Notes: a model not told the origin generated them from the letters alone. 64,000 nt of DNA from an uncultured Prochlorococcus sp. (GCA_902590775.1 CACIYC010000002.1:25372-89371); one strand, 5' to 3'; numbered from the stretch's first letter, positions 1-10,058 are shown. Translations and numbers: made by a program.

Positions 1-1280
1 GATAATAGACTGATAATTAATTTTGCCATTGCTTTGATAGCGCCTGGCTTCCCTCTTAATAATCTTAGTTCTTCTTTTTGTTCTTTTAGTTTAATAGGAG
101 AAGTGATCAAAAAATAAGCTTCTTTTGCAATTTGTCTTGGTGAAATCTTCCCTATTCTTTCCGGAACAATCATTCTTCTAGCAATGATATTTGGCCAGGC
201 TAAATATTTCTTTCTACGCAATTTCCATATCCTAATTAACCAACCAATGCACCATTTTAAAAAGGGTATTCTTCCTAGAATTCCTATTAATCCATCCCAT
301 GCTTCCATTGCATTTAAATGCTGCGTAGGGAGAACTACAATCATTGGTACTCCTAATGCACCTAATTCAGAAGTATTCGCTCCAATTGTTGTTATTGCTA
401 AATCACATTGACTGAGTAAATTATGTGCAGGACTAAATTCAATTAAATGTATTTTGCTTCCTGAATTGGTAATTATTTTCTTCCATTCTAGTCCATGATT
501 AGGCTCTTCTATTTTTGTTATCTGAGATGAATATTCTTTTGCAATGATATTATTTAAGGTACTGAAGTGAATGATTTCTTTTATATTTGTCGTTGGTGCT
601 ATTGGTATTAATAAATTACATTCTGGCATAAGACTTGTTAAGTGATCTGCTACTTCTAAAAAAAAAGGCATACCTACAGAAAGTTTTGCTTTCTTTGATC
701 CAGGTAGCAATGCTATCCATTTTCCCTTGGGAAGTGGGTGGTTATTTTCAGCTTGTTTTTGTATATCTGCCATCAGATCACCAATTACTGTGCATCGTTT
801 TTGCAAATTTTTAGGTAAAAGATTTTTGACCTGATTTGACATTGCTGCGATGCGATCATTCCAAAAAGGCCATCTAGCAATCCATTCAGCATATGTAATG
901 TTTTTATATTTCAGTCTGGCTGCAAGAAGAACACTCCAAAACTGATCTCCTCCAAGAAAAATAACTATTCCTTTTTTTGGCCAAAAACCGAATTTTTGAG
1001 GATTTATTAGAAGTTTCCAGAAATCTTTCGCAAGAGTAATTCTTTGAAATTTGCACCATTCTTCAGCTACTTTTTTTTCGTTACCTGCTGCATTAGGGCA
1101 TGGAACTAGAGCAAGTCTTAGGCTAATTGATGCAGAAGGTTGACATGGTCGAATAGCTAAATCATTATGCAATTTTTCTACCAAAGGTTTGACCCAAGTA
1201 TTGAGTTCACCTGGACCATTGGAAACCATAAGCAATACAGACTCAGGTTCTTTATTTGCAGCAGATTTTCTTAAATTCAA
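1..1280 (-). CDS. LpxB-like glycosyltransferase family protein (3' end outside window)
   Basis: A reading frame on the minus strand stays open from a TTG at 1280 to the window edge, so the C-terminus is missing. About 426 residues are visible. The N-terminus carries a VSNGPGELNTWVKPL stretch that resembles the SNGPGE opening of lipid-A-disaccharide synthase-like proteins, and the C-terminal part reads TTIGANTSELGALGVPMIVV, typical of the sugar-nucleotide-binding half of a GT-B fold. It is therefore probably a GT-B glycosyltransferase related to LpxB. The substrate is unknown; it need not make lipid A. The start is uncertain because an in-frame ATG lies 17 codons downstream, just before VSNGPGE. 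The gene sits directly behind tRNA-Leu on the same strand. A second LpxB-related gene lies at 57970-59172. Confidence 0.75.
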   Translation of the reverse strand, partial: MNLRKSAANKEPESVLLMVSNGPGELNTWVKPLVEKLHNDLAIRPCQPSASISLRLALVPCPNAAGNEKKVAEEWCKFQRITLAKDFWKLLINPQKFGFWPKKGIVIFLGGDQFWSVLLAARLKYKNITYAEWIARWPFWNDRIAAMSNQVKNLLPKNLQKRCTVIGDLMADIQKQAENNHPLPKGKWIALLPGSKKAKLSVGMPFFLEVADHLTSLMPECNLLIPIAPTTNIKEIIHFSTLNNIIAKEYSSQITKIEEPNHGLEWKKIITNSGSKIHLIEFSPAHNLLSQCDLAITTIGANTSELGALGVPMIVVLPTQHLNAMEAWDGLIGILGRIPFLKWCIGWLIRIWKLRRKKYLAWPNIIARRMIVPERIGKISPRQIAKEAYFLITSPIKLKEQKEELRLLRGKPGAIKAMAKLIISLL

Positions 1281-1291
1281 GGTTTTAATTA

Positions 1292-1373
1292 TGCGGATGG
1301 CGAGACTTGAACTCGCAAGGCCGAAGCCACACGCTCCTTAGACGTGCGTGTCTACCAATTCCACCACATCCGC
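1292..1373 (-). tRNA. tRNA-Leu, anticodon reads AAG
   Basis: An 82-nt class II tRNA on the minus strand. The acceptor stem GCGGATG pairs with CATCCGC, and the T loop reads GTTCAAGTC. The D arm GTGGAATTGGTAGACAC has the form seen in bacterial tRNA-Leu. The anticodon stem is CACGT/GCGTG around the loop CTAAGGA, which puts AAG at positions 34-36 with G37. There is a short variable arm and CCA is not encoded. An A at position 34 is unusual for bacterial leucine tRNAs. Confidence 0.93.
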
Positions 1374-1481
1374 ATTAGAAACAAAGTTGTGAACTAAGTC
1401 AAAGTTGATCATATACCGTACACCTTTACAAAGTATGGGGCGAAGCACTGATACGATCATTTTACTAAGTCAAGATCTTGA

Positions 1482-2828
1482 GTGTCTCTAGGCAAAGTCC
1501 TAATAGCTAATCGCGGAGAGATTGCTTTAAGAATTCTCCGTAGTTGCAGAGAGTCAGGTATTGCAACAGTGGCTGTTTATAGCACTACTGATCGCAATGC
1601 TTTACATGTTCAACTTGCAGATGAAGCAGTATGTGTAGGTGATTCTCCGAGTAACAAAAGCTATTTAAATGTTCCAAATATTATTGCAGCAGCAACCTCT
1701 AGGGGAGTAGATGCAATACATCCTGGATATGGATTTCTTGCTGAAAATGATCGCTTTGCTGAGATTTGTCAAGATCATGGAATTGTTTTTATTGGTCCAT
1801 CACCTCATGCAATTCGCTCGATGGGCGATAAAGCAACGGCAAAATCAACGATGTTGCAGGTAGGAGTGCCTACTGTCCCTGGAAGTAAAGGATTGTTGTC
1901 TAGTTGGGAAGAGGCAGCATCTCTAGCTAAGGAAATGGGTTATCCAGTAATGATTAAAGCAACTGCTGGTGGCGGAGGGAGAGGGATGAGGCTTGTAAAT
2001 AGCGAAGAGTCTATTGAGGAGCTTTTTAAGGCTGCTCAGGGGGAATCAGAGGCTGCATTTGGCAATGGTGGCTTATATATGGAGAAATTTATTGAAAAGC
2101 CGCGACATGTTGAAGTTCAAATTTTGGCAGACAGTTTTGGCAATGTTGTTCATTTAGGAGAAAGAGATTGTTCTATTCAACGAAGACATCAAAAATTATT
2201 GGAGGAATCACCTAGTCCAGCTTTAGATAGTGATTTGAGAGTTCGAATGGGCCAAGCAGCCGTTTCAGCTGCAAAAAGCATTAATTATGAGGGTGCCGGA
2301 ACTGTTGAATTTCTTTTGGATCGTTCAGGAAATTTTTACTTTATGGAGATGAATACAAGAATTCAGGTTGAACATCCTGTTACTGAAATGGTTACAGGTA
2401 TTGATTTAGTAGCAGAACAACTTCGAATTGCTGGAGGTGAGCCCATTTCGGTTGCTCAAGATCAAATACAACTTCGAGGTCATTCGATTGAATGTAGAAT
2501 TAATGCAGAAGATTCATCTCATAATTTTCGCCCTTCGCCTGGAAGAATTACTGGGTGGTTGCCTCCAGGTGGACCAGGGGTAAGAGTTGATAGTCATGTT
2601 TATACAGGTTATGATATTCCACCTTTTTATGATTCTTTAATTGGCAAGCTAATTGTTTGGGATCATGATAGGGAATCAGCTTTAAAAAGAATGAAAAGAG
2701 CACTTAATGAATGTGCTGTTACAGGAATTCCAACAACAATTGATTTTCATTTGAAATTGCTTGATCGTGATGAATTTCTTAGTGGTGATGTTCATACAAA
2801 ATTTGTCGAGCAGGAAATGTTGGATTGA
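1482..2828 (+). CDS. accC: Acetyl-CoA carboxylase, biotin carboxylase subunit
   Basis: This 448-residue protein is the ATP-dependent biotin carboxylase of acetyl-CoA carboxylase, the first step of fatty-acid synthesis. It starts with GTG and the N-terminal motif [12 protein letters not shown] (residues 4-15). A glycine-rich ATP-grasp loop [12 protein letters not shown] lies near residue 160, and the catalytic [15 protein letters not shown] segment lies near 290. Its length matches the family (about 449), and it ends in a normal biotin-carboxylase C-terminal domain. No biotin carboxyl carrier gene is adjacent, in keeping with the scattered acc genes of cyanobacteria. It converges on the yggT gene with only an 8-bp gap. 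Confidence 0.98.
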   Translation: MSLGKVLIANRGEIALRILRSCRESGIATVAVYSTTDRNALHVQLADEAVCVGDSPSNKSYLNVPNIIAAATSRGVDAIHPGYGFLAENDRFAEICQDHGIVFIGPSPHAIRSMGDKATAKSTMLQVGVPTVPGSKGLLSSWEEAASLAKEMGYPVMIKATAGGGGRGMRLVNSEESIEELFKAAQGESEAAFGNGGLYMEKFIEKPRHVEVQILADSFGNVVHLGERDCSIQRRHQKLLEESPSPALDSDLRVRMGQAAVSAAKSINYEGAGTVEFLLDRSGNFYFMEMNTRIQVEHPVTEMVTGIDLVAEQLRIAGGEPISVAQDQIQLRGHSIECRINAEDSSHNFRPSPGRITGWLPPGGPGVRVDSHVYTGYDIPPFYDSLIGKLIVWDHDRESALKRMKRALNECAVTGIPTTIDFHLKLLDRDEFLSGDVHTKFVEQEMLD

Positions 2829-2836
2829 GAAGGCAT

Positions 2837-3154
2837 TTATTGAATACTTTGTCTTAGCAAGATTTGAGACAAGATTCCTTGTGGCCCAACTAATAATTCT
2901 CTTATAAGGCTAATTAAGCCAAACCAAATAACAGGGGTTATATCGACACCGCCGATTGGTGGAATTATACGCCTTGTTATTGATAAAAATACTTCTGTAG
3001 GGATGGAAAAAAATAGCCAAAAGCCCTTGGAAATATTGATTTGTGGATACCATGTGAGGATGATCCTAATGAGAAAAGCCAATGACCAAGTTGTCAATGT
3101 AAATCCCGTTAGAGAATGGATTGTTGGGAGTGCAGGAATCAAAATTGGCGTCAC
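2837..3154 (-). CDS. YggT/Ycf19 family membrane protein
   Basis: A 105-residue hydrophobic protein with two predicted membrane segments (about residues 16-36 and 73-88). The segment between them, IRIILTWYPQI followed by TRRIIPPIGGVDITPV, is the hallmark of the YggT/YlmG/Ycf19 family. In chloroplasts and cyanobacteria members of this family have been tied to nucleoid distribution and thylakoid biogenesis; the biochemical role is not settled. The start codon is GTG; no strong ribosome site decides it. The gene is divergent from psbX. Confidence 0.88.
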   Translation of the reverse strand: MTPILIPALPTIHSLTGFTLTTWSLAFLIRIILTWYPQINISKGFWLFFSIPTEVFLSITRRIIPPIGGVDITPVIWFGLISLIRELLVGPQGILSQILLRQSIQ

Positions 3155-3240
3155 AGAGCTCTAAGTTTCTATACATCTATCGTATAAAGATGCTTTTAAT
3201 TCGTAAGATTATTGAGCTTTTGCTTTTATAAAGAGCTGTA

Positions 3241-3423
3241 ATGGCTTTTATTTTGTCAAACTTTCTTTTCGGTACAGCGGTCTCTAGTCAGGCCGCTACT
3301 AATTCAGCTATAGGCATGATTGGCAGCTTTCTTGCAGCCGCCGCTCTTATAGTTGTTCCTGCTGCATCTTTCTTGATTTGGGTTTCACAGAAAGATGCTC
3401 TTCAGAGATCTGGGAATCGCTAG
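3241..3423 (+). CDS. psbX: Photosystem II protein PsbX
   Basis: A 60-residue protein with one membrane span (about 27-47) and the end [16 protein letters not shown]. The segment [20 protein letters not shown] is characteristic of cyanobacterial PsbX, a small subunit at the periphery of photosystem II near cytochrome b559 that influences quinone turnover. The ATG is the first in the frame and gives the family's usual length. A Ycf66-type gene follows on the same strand. Confidence 0.92.
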   Translation: MAFILSNFLFGTAVSSQAATNSAIGMIGSFLAAAALIVVPAASFLIWVSQKDALQRSGNR

Positions 3424-3510
3424 GACTAGGCAATTCCTGCTTATTTCTTAGACTGAAAGTAAACGAGTTGCTTGTCTCCTCGTTTAACTGACTTTTCTTG
3501 GAGCTTTATT

Positions 3511-4494
3511 TTGGTCAATGCCAGTCTGAATTGGGCCAGCATTGTGGGAATAGCCTTGGCCATATGTGGTGGAGGCCTGTATTTCTTGCGATCATTTAAG
3601 CCAGCTCTTGCTCGCGATTACGACGTATTTTTTGCTGCAATAGGTTTACTTTGCGGTGGGATTTTGTTTTTCCAAGGGTGGAGACTAGATCCAATACTTC
3701 AATTTGGTCAGTTTTTGCTTGCTGGAACTACAGTTTTCTTTGCTTACGAGAGTGTTCGTTTGAGAGGAATTGCTACAGATCAAGCTAGAAGATCATCATA
3801 TTTTGATGAGGAATACGACAGACCTCCATCTAGATCAAATCCTGGATTTAGATCTCGAAATGATGATGATTTTGATCAGTTTAGAGAAGCACAGCCTATT
3901 AATAGAAGGTTTAAAAGCAGAGATGATTCAGAATCAGACTATGATTCTGATGATGAAGATTTTTATAGATCTAGAGCAAATGTAAGACCTGCAATTCCTG
4001 AAGAGGCTGCTAGTAGAAGAACTAGATATAAACCTGATTCATTAAATAGAGATGAATCTAGAAGGATGGCAAGATTTGGTAACCAAAATTCTGAAGGTAC
4101 AAGAGATAGTAGAAGAAGTTCAAATTTTGGAGATAGAAGAAATATTCGTCAAGAGGAAAAAAGAGGAAGTAGGCCTAGAGCTAGTTCTCAAACTTCTCGA
4201 ATGTCTAGAAATAATGACCCTACTGAAAGAAGAAGTGTTAGACGTACCGACAGTAAGTTTCAAAAGTCATCAGATGGTTATTCTTCGCCGAAAGGAACCC
4301 CTATTTCTAATAAACCTGAAGATGCTTCTTTTTCCTCTTCAAATTCTAGACTTGAAAAAGGAAGATCTAGAAGGCCAGGTTCATCAATAAGAAATAGATC
4401 TACTGATGATCAAAATAGAAGATCAAACCAATCTAAAAGACCTAGTTCAAACCAAACAATGCCAAGAGATAATTCATCTAGGTTTGATGATTGA
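3511..4494 (+). CDS. Ycf66 family membrane protein with long low-complexity tail
   Basis: The N-terminal 90 residues hold three hydrophobic stretches and the text ALARDYDVFFAAIGLLCGG, matching the Ycf66 family of cyanobacteria and plastids (function unknown). From about residue 95 to the end (327) the protein is a hydrophilic tail rich in Arg, Ser, Asp and Asn (RRSSYFDEE, RRPSS and similar), predicted to be disordered. I placed the start at TTG 3511 because GGAG lies at 3500-3503, 7 bases upstream. The frame is open further up to a TTG at 3472 that lacks a clear ribosome site. Overlapping frames within the tail are shadows of its biased codons. Confidence 0.85.
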   Translation: MVNASLNWASIVGIALAICGGGLYFLRSFKPALARDYDVFFAAIGLLCGGILFFQGWRLDPILQFGQFLLAGTTVFFAYESVRLRGIATDQARRSSYFDEEYDRPPSRSNPGFRSRNDDDFDQFREAQPINRRFKSRDDSESDYDSDDEDFYRSRANVRPAIPEEAASRRTRYKPDSLNRDESRRMARFGNQNSEGTRDSRRSSNFGDRRNIRQEEKRGSRPRASSQTSRMSRNNDPTERRSVRRTDSKFQKSSDGYSSPKGTPISNKPEDASFSSSNSRLEKGRSRRPGSSIRNRSTDDQNRRSNQSKRPSSNQTMPRDNSSRFDD

Positions 4495-4526
4495 TTCATA
4501 ACAAGCTTTTATTTGTTTTCAGAAAA

Positions 4527-4775
4527 TTATGGTACTAATCCTGCCCATTGAAGAAATCCAGAATGGCTTATTGTTTCTATAAATAAAATGGCTAAGAATC
4601 CAATCATTGCAAATCTTCCGTTTACTCTTTCTGCATAGTCACTCCAGCCGAATGAAGGAACATCATTGGTAGTTGCACTAGAAGATTCATTCATATCATT
4701 GTTTTTTTCTTTATTTAATTGGTTAGTTGTCTTGGAAGATTCCACTTTAGAAAATTCTGAATTGTTTGAGGTCAT
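4527..4775 (-). CDS. hli: High-light-inducible chlorophyll-binding protein (Hli/Scp family)
   Basis: An 82-residue protein. The C-terminal half contains the single-helix chlorophyll-binding signature ERVNGRFAMIGFLAILFIE, where E, N and R are the expected pigment-ligand and ion-pair residues. Such proteins bind chlorophyll and carotenoid and protect or help assemble photosystems under stress. The first 40 residues are a polar Ser/Asn/Lys-rich extension with no recognisable domain. It lies just downstream of, and on the same strand as, the ABC exporter gene (15-bp gap), so the two may be co-transcribed. Confidence 0.93.
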   Translation of the reverse strand: MTSNNSEFSKVESSKTTNQLNKEKNNDMNESSSATTNDVPSFGWSDYAERVNGRFAMIGFLAILFIETISHSGFLQWAGLVP

Positions 4776-4790
4776 TGATTGAGATCAGGA

Positions 4791-6773
4791 TCAGTTGAAT
4801 TCATAGCTAGATGAAGGTTGCAGAGTCCATGAGCCGTTTCCTTTTAGTGTCAGGACAGAGTCATGGAAGTCAATCAGTGTTGGTCTATGACCAACACTGA
4901 TAATTGCAAGATCCCTCTTTCTTAAAAGACTATATAAGTGCTCCTCTGTATTTATATCTAAAGCACTGGTTGCTTCATCTAAAACTGCAAATCTTGGCGA
5001 ATTTAGCAGTAGTCTCCCAAATGCTAATCTTTGTTGTTCTCCTAATGAAAGTATTCTTGGCCAATCTTGCTTAATAGTTAAATCTGGATATCGATCGATT
5101 AGCGATGAAAGGTTAACCTCTTTAAGCACTGATCTTAAATGATCATCACTAAATTTATTTTGGTCGGTCGGATAGCAGAGTTGCTCTCTTAGAGATCCTA
5201 AAATCATATAAGGTTTTTGAGGAATAAATAAAAGTTCACCTGCTTTTGGCCGACTGACTTTTCCATTGATAGGCTTCCATAATCCACTAATCATTCGTAG
5301 TAATGATGTCTTCCCACATCCAGATGGTCCTACTACAAGTAAACTATCATTTTGGTTTATATTTAGGTTTAGATCTTCAATGATTGTTTTAGTGCTTCCT
5401 GGTGGATAAAGATCTGCATTATTAATAACAATAGAATTATTAGATATTTCTGAATCTTTGTCTGTTGAGAAGATTTGGTTACTAACTTTCTCTACTTTTG
5501 ATTGGAAACCCTCAAGCCGGCTAATTCCAGCAGTAAATTTAGCTAATTCTTCAATTTGATTTACGATAAAAAATAATGATCCTTCAACCATTCCAAATGC
5601 AAAACTAGCTTGAATAAATCTTCCATAATCAATTTCACCAGCAAAGTACGGGACTGCCATTATTAGATATGGAAAGAAATTACCTGCATAATTAATTGAA
5701 CGTCTCATAACATCAATAATTACTCTCCAAATAATTAGAAGATTAAAATTTTTGACTACTTCAAAAAGTCTTCTATTTGTTTCAGCTTTTTCGGGATCTT
5801 CTCCTGAATAAAATGCAATTGATTCAGCATTATCACGAATATGCACTAAACCATATCTAAAGTCTGCTTCATATCTAAGTTGATCAAAGTCAATTCTTAC
5901 AAGGTTTTTTCCAGCTATAATTAATACACTAGTCGCAAAAGTTGCATAAGCAAATAGAGATAATGTAAGAGTAGTACTTATAGTCCATAAAATAATAATA
6001 TTAAGAGAGAAAGTTAGAAAGGCATCAAATATTCCTAAAGTAAAAGATAAACTTTGTCCAGTAAAGGCTCTAGTATCATCTGTAATTCGTTGATCTGGGT
6101 TGTCTACATCTGTTTCTTGTTCATCATTCGGATTGAGAATATAATAAGCCTTATTCTTCATGTAATCAGATATAAGACTTTTAGATAGCCACTCTCTCCA
6201 AATAAGTCCTAATTTATATGTAAAGAATATTTGAGAAACTCTTATTGGCAAAGCAACTATAAAGCAGCATGCATAAATGCCTAAAATTTTGTAGAATCCT
6301 GACTCTTGTTTATCAACTAAAGCGTTTGTAAGATCTCTTGCTATGAATCCAATACCTGCATTTATTCCATTCACCGCTAAAAGCATTAATACAATAATTC
6401 CTAGAAAGGACCAATGAATCCATCTTTTATTTCTTAGTTGATGTCTAAAATTAAAGAAACATACGCTACCTATAATAAATATTCCTGAAAAGAATAAACC
6501 CCACCAACTTGACCAGATAGTATCAACAGTTTCAACTACTCCACCAAAATATTTATCTAATAAAATAGGCTGAATATTTTCAAAAAATCCAATTAAACCA
6601 GTTAATATAATAAGTACTATTCCTCCTACACAAAATAGTAGTGAAATTAGGAGCAATATAAAATCCCATCCGCTGTTCTGCTCAAGTGGAAGGAAAAATG
6701 GTTGTGCTAATCGTCTTAAACTGCTTAGTTGATTTTTAAGGGTTTTATGATTAGGAGGATTTTTGTCTATCAT
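4791..6773 (-). CDS. ABC transporter with fused membrane and ATPase domains (SbmA/BacA-like, ABCD type)
   Basis: A 660-residue half-transporter. Residues 35-430 form a membrane domain with about six spans, including a WREWLSKSLISDYM segment typical of the SbmA/BacA and ABCD-like group. Residues 455-650 are the nucleotide-binding domain: Walker A GPSGCGKTSLLR, signature LSLGEQQRLAFGR (degenerate LSxGE) and Walker B FAVLDEATSALD, then a H-loop SVGHRP. It probably works as a homodimer. Substrates in this group include peptides, vitamin B12 and fatty acyl compounds; none can be assigned here. An hli gene follows it closely. Confidence 0.9.
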   Translation of the reverse strand: MIDKNPPNHKTLKNQLSSLRRLAQPFFLPLEQNSGWDFILLLISLLFCVGGIVLIILTGLIGFFENIQPILLDKYFGGVVETVDTIWSSWWGLFFSGIFIIGSVCFFNFRHQLRNKRWIHWSFLGIIVLMLLAVNGINAGIGFIARDLTNALVDKQESGFYKILGIYACCFIVALPIRVSQIFFTYKLGLIWREWLSKSLISDYMKNKAYYILNPNDEQETDVDNPDQRITDDTRAFTGQSLSFTLGIFDAFLTFSLNIIILWTISTTLTLSLFAYATFATSVLIIAGKNLVRIDFDQLRYEADFRYGLVHIRDNAESIAFYSGEDPEKAETNRRLFEVVKNFNLLIIWRVIIDVMRRSINYAGNFFPYLIMAVPYFAGEIDYGRFIQASFAFGMVEGSLFFIVNQIEELAKFTAGISRLEGFQSKVEKVSNQIFSTDKDSEISNNSIVINNADLYPPGSTKTIIEDLNLNINQNDSLLVVGPSGCGKTSLLRMISGLWKPINGKVSRPKAGELLFIPQKPYMILGSLREQLCYPTDQNKFSDDHLRSVLKEVNLSSLIDRYPDLTIKQDWPRILSLGEQQRLAFGRLLLNSPRFAVLDEATSALDINTEEHLYSLLRKRDLAIISVGHRPTLIDFHDSVLTLKGNGSWTLQPSSSYEFN

Positions 6774-6964
6774 GGCAATATCATAAATTTATTGTTCTGT
6801 AAGAAGTGGTTGGATTTAATTTAATTTTTAGGAGTTTTAAAAATCAAATAGAGATTCAAACTCTAATAAAATTTTTCGTGAAGAGCTTATTTTTTGAGTT
6901 TAACAAGGAACTCTTTAAATAATTATGTAATATGGACTTTTTGCTAAATCGTAGATATTTCGAA

Positions 6965-7312
<348 letters not shown>

Positions 7313-7420
7313 TTATTAAAACTTTCTTATTATATAGTTATTTTTAATATAAGGTCTTGATATTGATTTTGAGTACACAATTGAATTAATTTTTGTCTTA
7401 AAAAACTAAACTTATTTTTC

Positions 7421-8026
7421 TTATGAGATAGGTAAAACATCATTTTTGTTAAACCCATGTTCTTTTAACTCTTGTTTTAAGTCTTCCATATTATTGACTC
7501 TATCAACGAAAAGTACACCATTCAAGTGATCCATTTCATGCTGAATACATCTTGCAAGTAGTCCATCAGTATTTAGTTTTTTGGGCCTTCCCATGTCATC
7601 TCTAAACTGTAATTTTATTGATGATGGTCTAACTACATTGAGATAAACACCTGGAATGCTTAGACAGCCTTCTTCATAAGTTTCTATTGACGCACTATAT
7701 TCTGTAATTTCTGGGTTGATTAAAATTATTGGCGGAGTTGCAGGGTTCTCAATATCTAAATCAATTACCAACAGTTGTTTATGTATTCCTACCTGAGGAG
7801 CTGCTAATCCAATTCCTTTTGCCGAATACATGCTGTGAAGCATTTTTTTAACTAAGTTACGAACTTCTATATCGACTTTGCTAATTCGTTTAGCTGACTT
7901 ACGTAAAACGGAATTTCCAAGAGTATGAATCTTTAGCTCTGGCTTTTCTATTGGTTGTTTAGAGATAGCAATAGATGTCCTATTCTTTTCAGCGTTAATT
8001 GCAAGTTGTGAAAAACTGCGAGCCAA
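7421..8026 (-). CDS. def: Peptide deformylase
   Basis: Removes the N-formyl group from nascent proteins. All three metal-site motifs are present: GIGLAAPQVG, EEGCLSIPG (Cys ligand) and QHEMDHLNG (two His ligands and catalytic Glu). The frame extends to an ATG at 8131, but that would add 35 non-family residues and overlap the divergent peptidase gene. The family in marine picocyanobacteria begins with ARSFSQLA, so I chose TTG at 8026, giving 201 residues. No good ribosome-binding site was found before either start. Confidence 0.93.
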   Translation of the reverse strand: MARSFSQLAINAEKNRTSIAISKQPIEKPELKIHTLGNSVLRKSAKRISKVDIEVRNLVKKMLHSMYSAKGIGLAAPQVGIHKQLLVIDLDIENPATPPIILINPEITEYSASIETYEEGCLSIPGVYLNVVRPSSIKLQFRDDMGRPKKLNTDGLLARCIQHEMDHLNGVLFVDRVNNMEDLKQELKEHGFNKNDVLPIS

Positions 8027-8087
8027 GGAGGATGATTTTGAAATGAACTTGATTTTACCTATTTTATGAACAATAGTTGAAAGTTCT

Positions 8088-10058
8088 ATGAAATTCAATG
8101 ATCTAAATTCACAGATGTCGAATATCTCCAATAAAAAATTACCTGCAGAAAGTGTTTATAGCTTTTTACCTAAGATTAAAGAACCAAAATTATTAGATGA
8201 TTGGGTGTTGTGGTTAGAACAAAGACCTAAAGAAGGTGGTAGAACAACGGCATTGATTTCTCCTTGGTGGGACTCAACTTCTTTTACCCAGGAGCTAACA
8301 CCTGCTCCTTTTAATCTTAGAAGTAGAATTCATGGTTATGGAGGAGCTGCATTAGCAGTGGGAAATTTACATGACCAATTAATTTTGGTTTGGGTAGATG
8401 ATATGAATGGTTGTTTGTGGACACAATCTTGGAAGGGTCTTCAAAATTTAAAAGGTAAAAAAGAATCATATTTGAAAGCAATAAATAAACCTATTTGTAT
8501 TTCTAAAACAGGTAATTTTTGTTTAGGCGATGGCTTAATAGATGTAAAAAGAATGCAATGGGTTGGTCTTATGGAGAAAGACGAAGAAGATTTTATAGTT
8601 ACATTTTCATTGCTTGAGGAATTACAAGAACCAAATATTATATATAAAGCAAAAGATTTTCTTGGGTATTTAAAGTTAAGTCCTAATGGCTCTAGATTGG
8701 CATGGGTTGAATGGCAAAAGAGTCACATGCCATGGGAAAAAAGTCAAATTTGGACTGGAATTCTTTCAGAAATAGGTCGATTAAAAGTTTATAATTTTGT
8801 TGCAGGAAGTAAATCTAAGAGTAAAAAAGATATATCAGTATTTCAACCAATTTGGTTGGGAGAAAATAAACTCTTATTCTCAGATGATACTAATGGCTGG
8901 TGGAACTTGTATACAGTAGATTTTTTTGTGGAGAGAATTGATATAAACAAAAGAGAATATGTATGGGAAATTAATGCTGAATTAGCTTATCCACAATGGG
9001 TAGCTGGCATGTCTTGTATCTCGGGATCAGATGAACAAGTTGTAGCTTTAAGTTGTGATAAATCTATTTGGAATCTTAATTTAATTATTCCTAACTATGA
9101 GATAAAAAAAATAGATATTCCTTTTGATGATCTTGCTTATCTAGATGCTCAGAAAGGAAAAGCAATTGTTATTGCTAGTAACTCTTATGATGTGCCATCA
9201 TTATTAGAAGTAGATTTAATTTCAGGTAAATATAATCAAAAATCAAAAGAACAGGATTTATCTTTAATTAAAGAAGAAATAAGTGTTGGAGAAAGCTTTT
9301 GGTTTAAGGGATTTGATGATTGTATGACACAAGCTTGGTATTATCCCCCTTGCCCTATTAGATCGGAAAAAATTCCTCTTTTAGTAAAAATTCATAGTGG
9401 TCCAACAAGTATGTCTTCTAGAGGATTGAATTTAGCGATTCAATTTTGGACTTCTCGTGGTTGGGGAGTCTTAGAGGTTAATTATGGAGGATCAACAGGA
9501 TTTGGTAAAAGTTACAGAAACCGACTACAGAAAGGATGGGGAGAGGTAGATGTATTTGATTGTTGTGCTGCTGCAAATTCTCTTATTGACTTAGGAAAGG
9601 TACATAAGGATTATGTTGCTATTGAGGGATCTAGTGCAGGAGGTTTTACTGCTTTATCTTGTTTAGCAAAATCAAAAACTTTTCGAGTTGCTTCGTGCAA
9701 GTATCCAGTAACAGATTTATGTTCTATGGCAAATAATACGCATCGTTTTGAGGCTCATTATTTAGATTACCTAGTAGGACCATTTGTTGATAATTATAAT
9801 CAATATTTTGAAAGATCGCCGATTAATAATATTGCTAAAATTAATTCTCCTATAATTTTCTTTCATGGTTTAAAAGATAATGTAGTAGATATTGATCAGG
9901 TGCAGAGAATTCATGCTTCTTTAAAAAATAATGGAATCCCTGTGGAATTTCATGTCTTTGAGAATGAAGGCCATGGTTTCCGTAATCGAGATATAAATAT
10001 CAAAGTATTAGAGTTAACAGAACAATTTTTTAATAATCATTTAGGAATTTTCCTTTAG
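8088..10058 (+). CDS. Prolyl oligopeptidase family (S9) serine peptidase
   Basis: A 656-residue protein with an N-terminal beta-propeller-like half and a C-terminal alpha/beta hydrolase. The catalytic serine lies in GSSAGG (about residue 515), the aspartate in GLKDNVVD (about 596) and the histidine in ENEGHGF (about 629). The family includes acylaminoacyl-peptidases and dipeptidyl peptidases that degrade short peptides; no signal peptide is seen, so it is likely cytoplasmic. An ATG at 8115 is an alternative start. The gene overlaps convergent sufS by 18 bp at its 3' end. Confidence 0.9.
   Translation: MKFNDLNSQMSNISNKKLPAESVYSFLPKIKEPKLLDDWVLWLEQRPKEGGRTTALISPWWDSTSFTQELTPAPFNLRSRIHGYGGAALAVGNLHDQLILVWVDDMNGCLWTQSWKGLQNLKGKKESYLKAINKPICISKTGNFCLGDGLIDVKRMQWVGLMEKDEEDFIVTFSLLEELQEPNIIYKAKDFLGYLKLSPNGSRLAWVEWQKSHMPWEKSQIWTGILSEIGRLKVYNFVAGSKSKSKKDISVFQPIWLGENKLLFSDDTNGWWNLYTVDFFVERIDINKREYVWEINAELAYPQWVAGMSCISGSDEQVVALSCDKSIWNLNLIIPNYEIKKIDIPFDDLAYLDAQKGKAIVIASNSYDVPSLLEVDLISGKYNQKSKEQDLSLIKEEISVGESFWFKGFDDCMTQAWYYPPCPIRSEKIPLLVKIHSGPTSMSSRGLNLAIQFWTSRGWGVLEVNYGGSTGFGKSYRNRLQKGWGEVDVFDCCAAANSLIDLGKVHKDYVAIEGSSAGGFTALSCLAKSKTFRVASCKYPVTDLCSMANNTHRFEAHYLDYLVGPFVDNYNQYFERSPINNIAKINSPIIFFHGLKDNVVDIDQVQRIHASLKNNGIPVEFHVFENEGHGFRNRDINIKVLELTEQFFNNHLGIFL

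Noticed and set aside
184..411. A 75-codon plus-strand frame
   Set aside because: It is antisense to the well-supported LpxB-like gene at 1-1280, and its composition mirrors that gene.
3770..4390. Two overlapping frames (3770-3985 and 4052-4390)
   Set aside because: They are shadows of the Arg/Ser/Asp-rich tail of the Ycf66 protein, whose biased codons leave other frames open.
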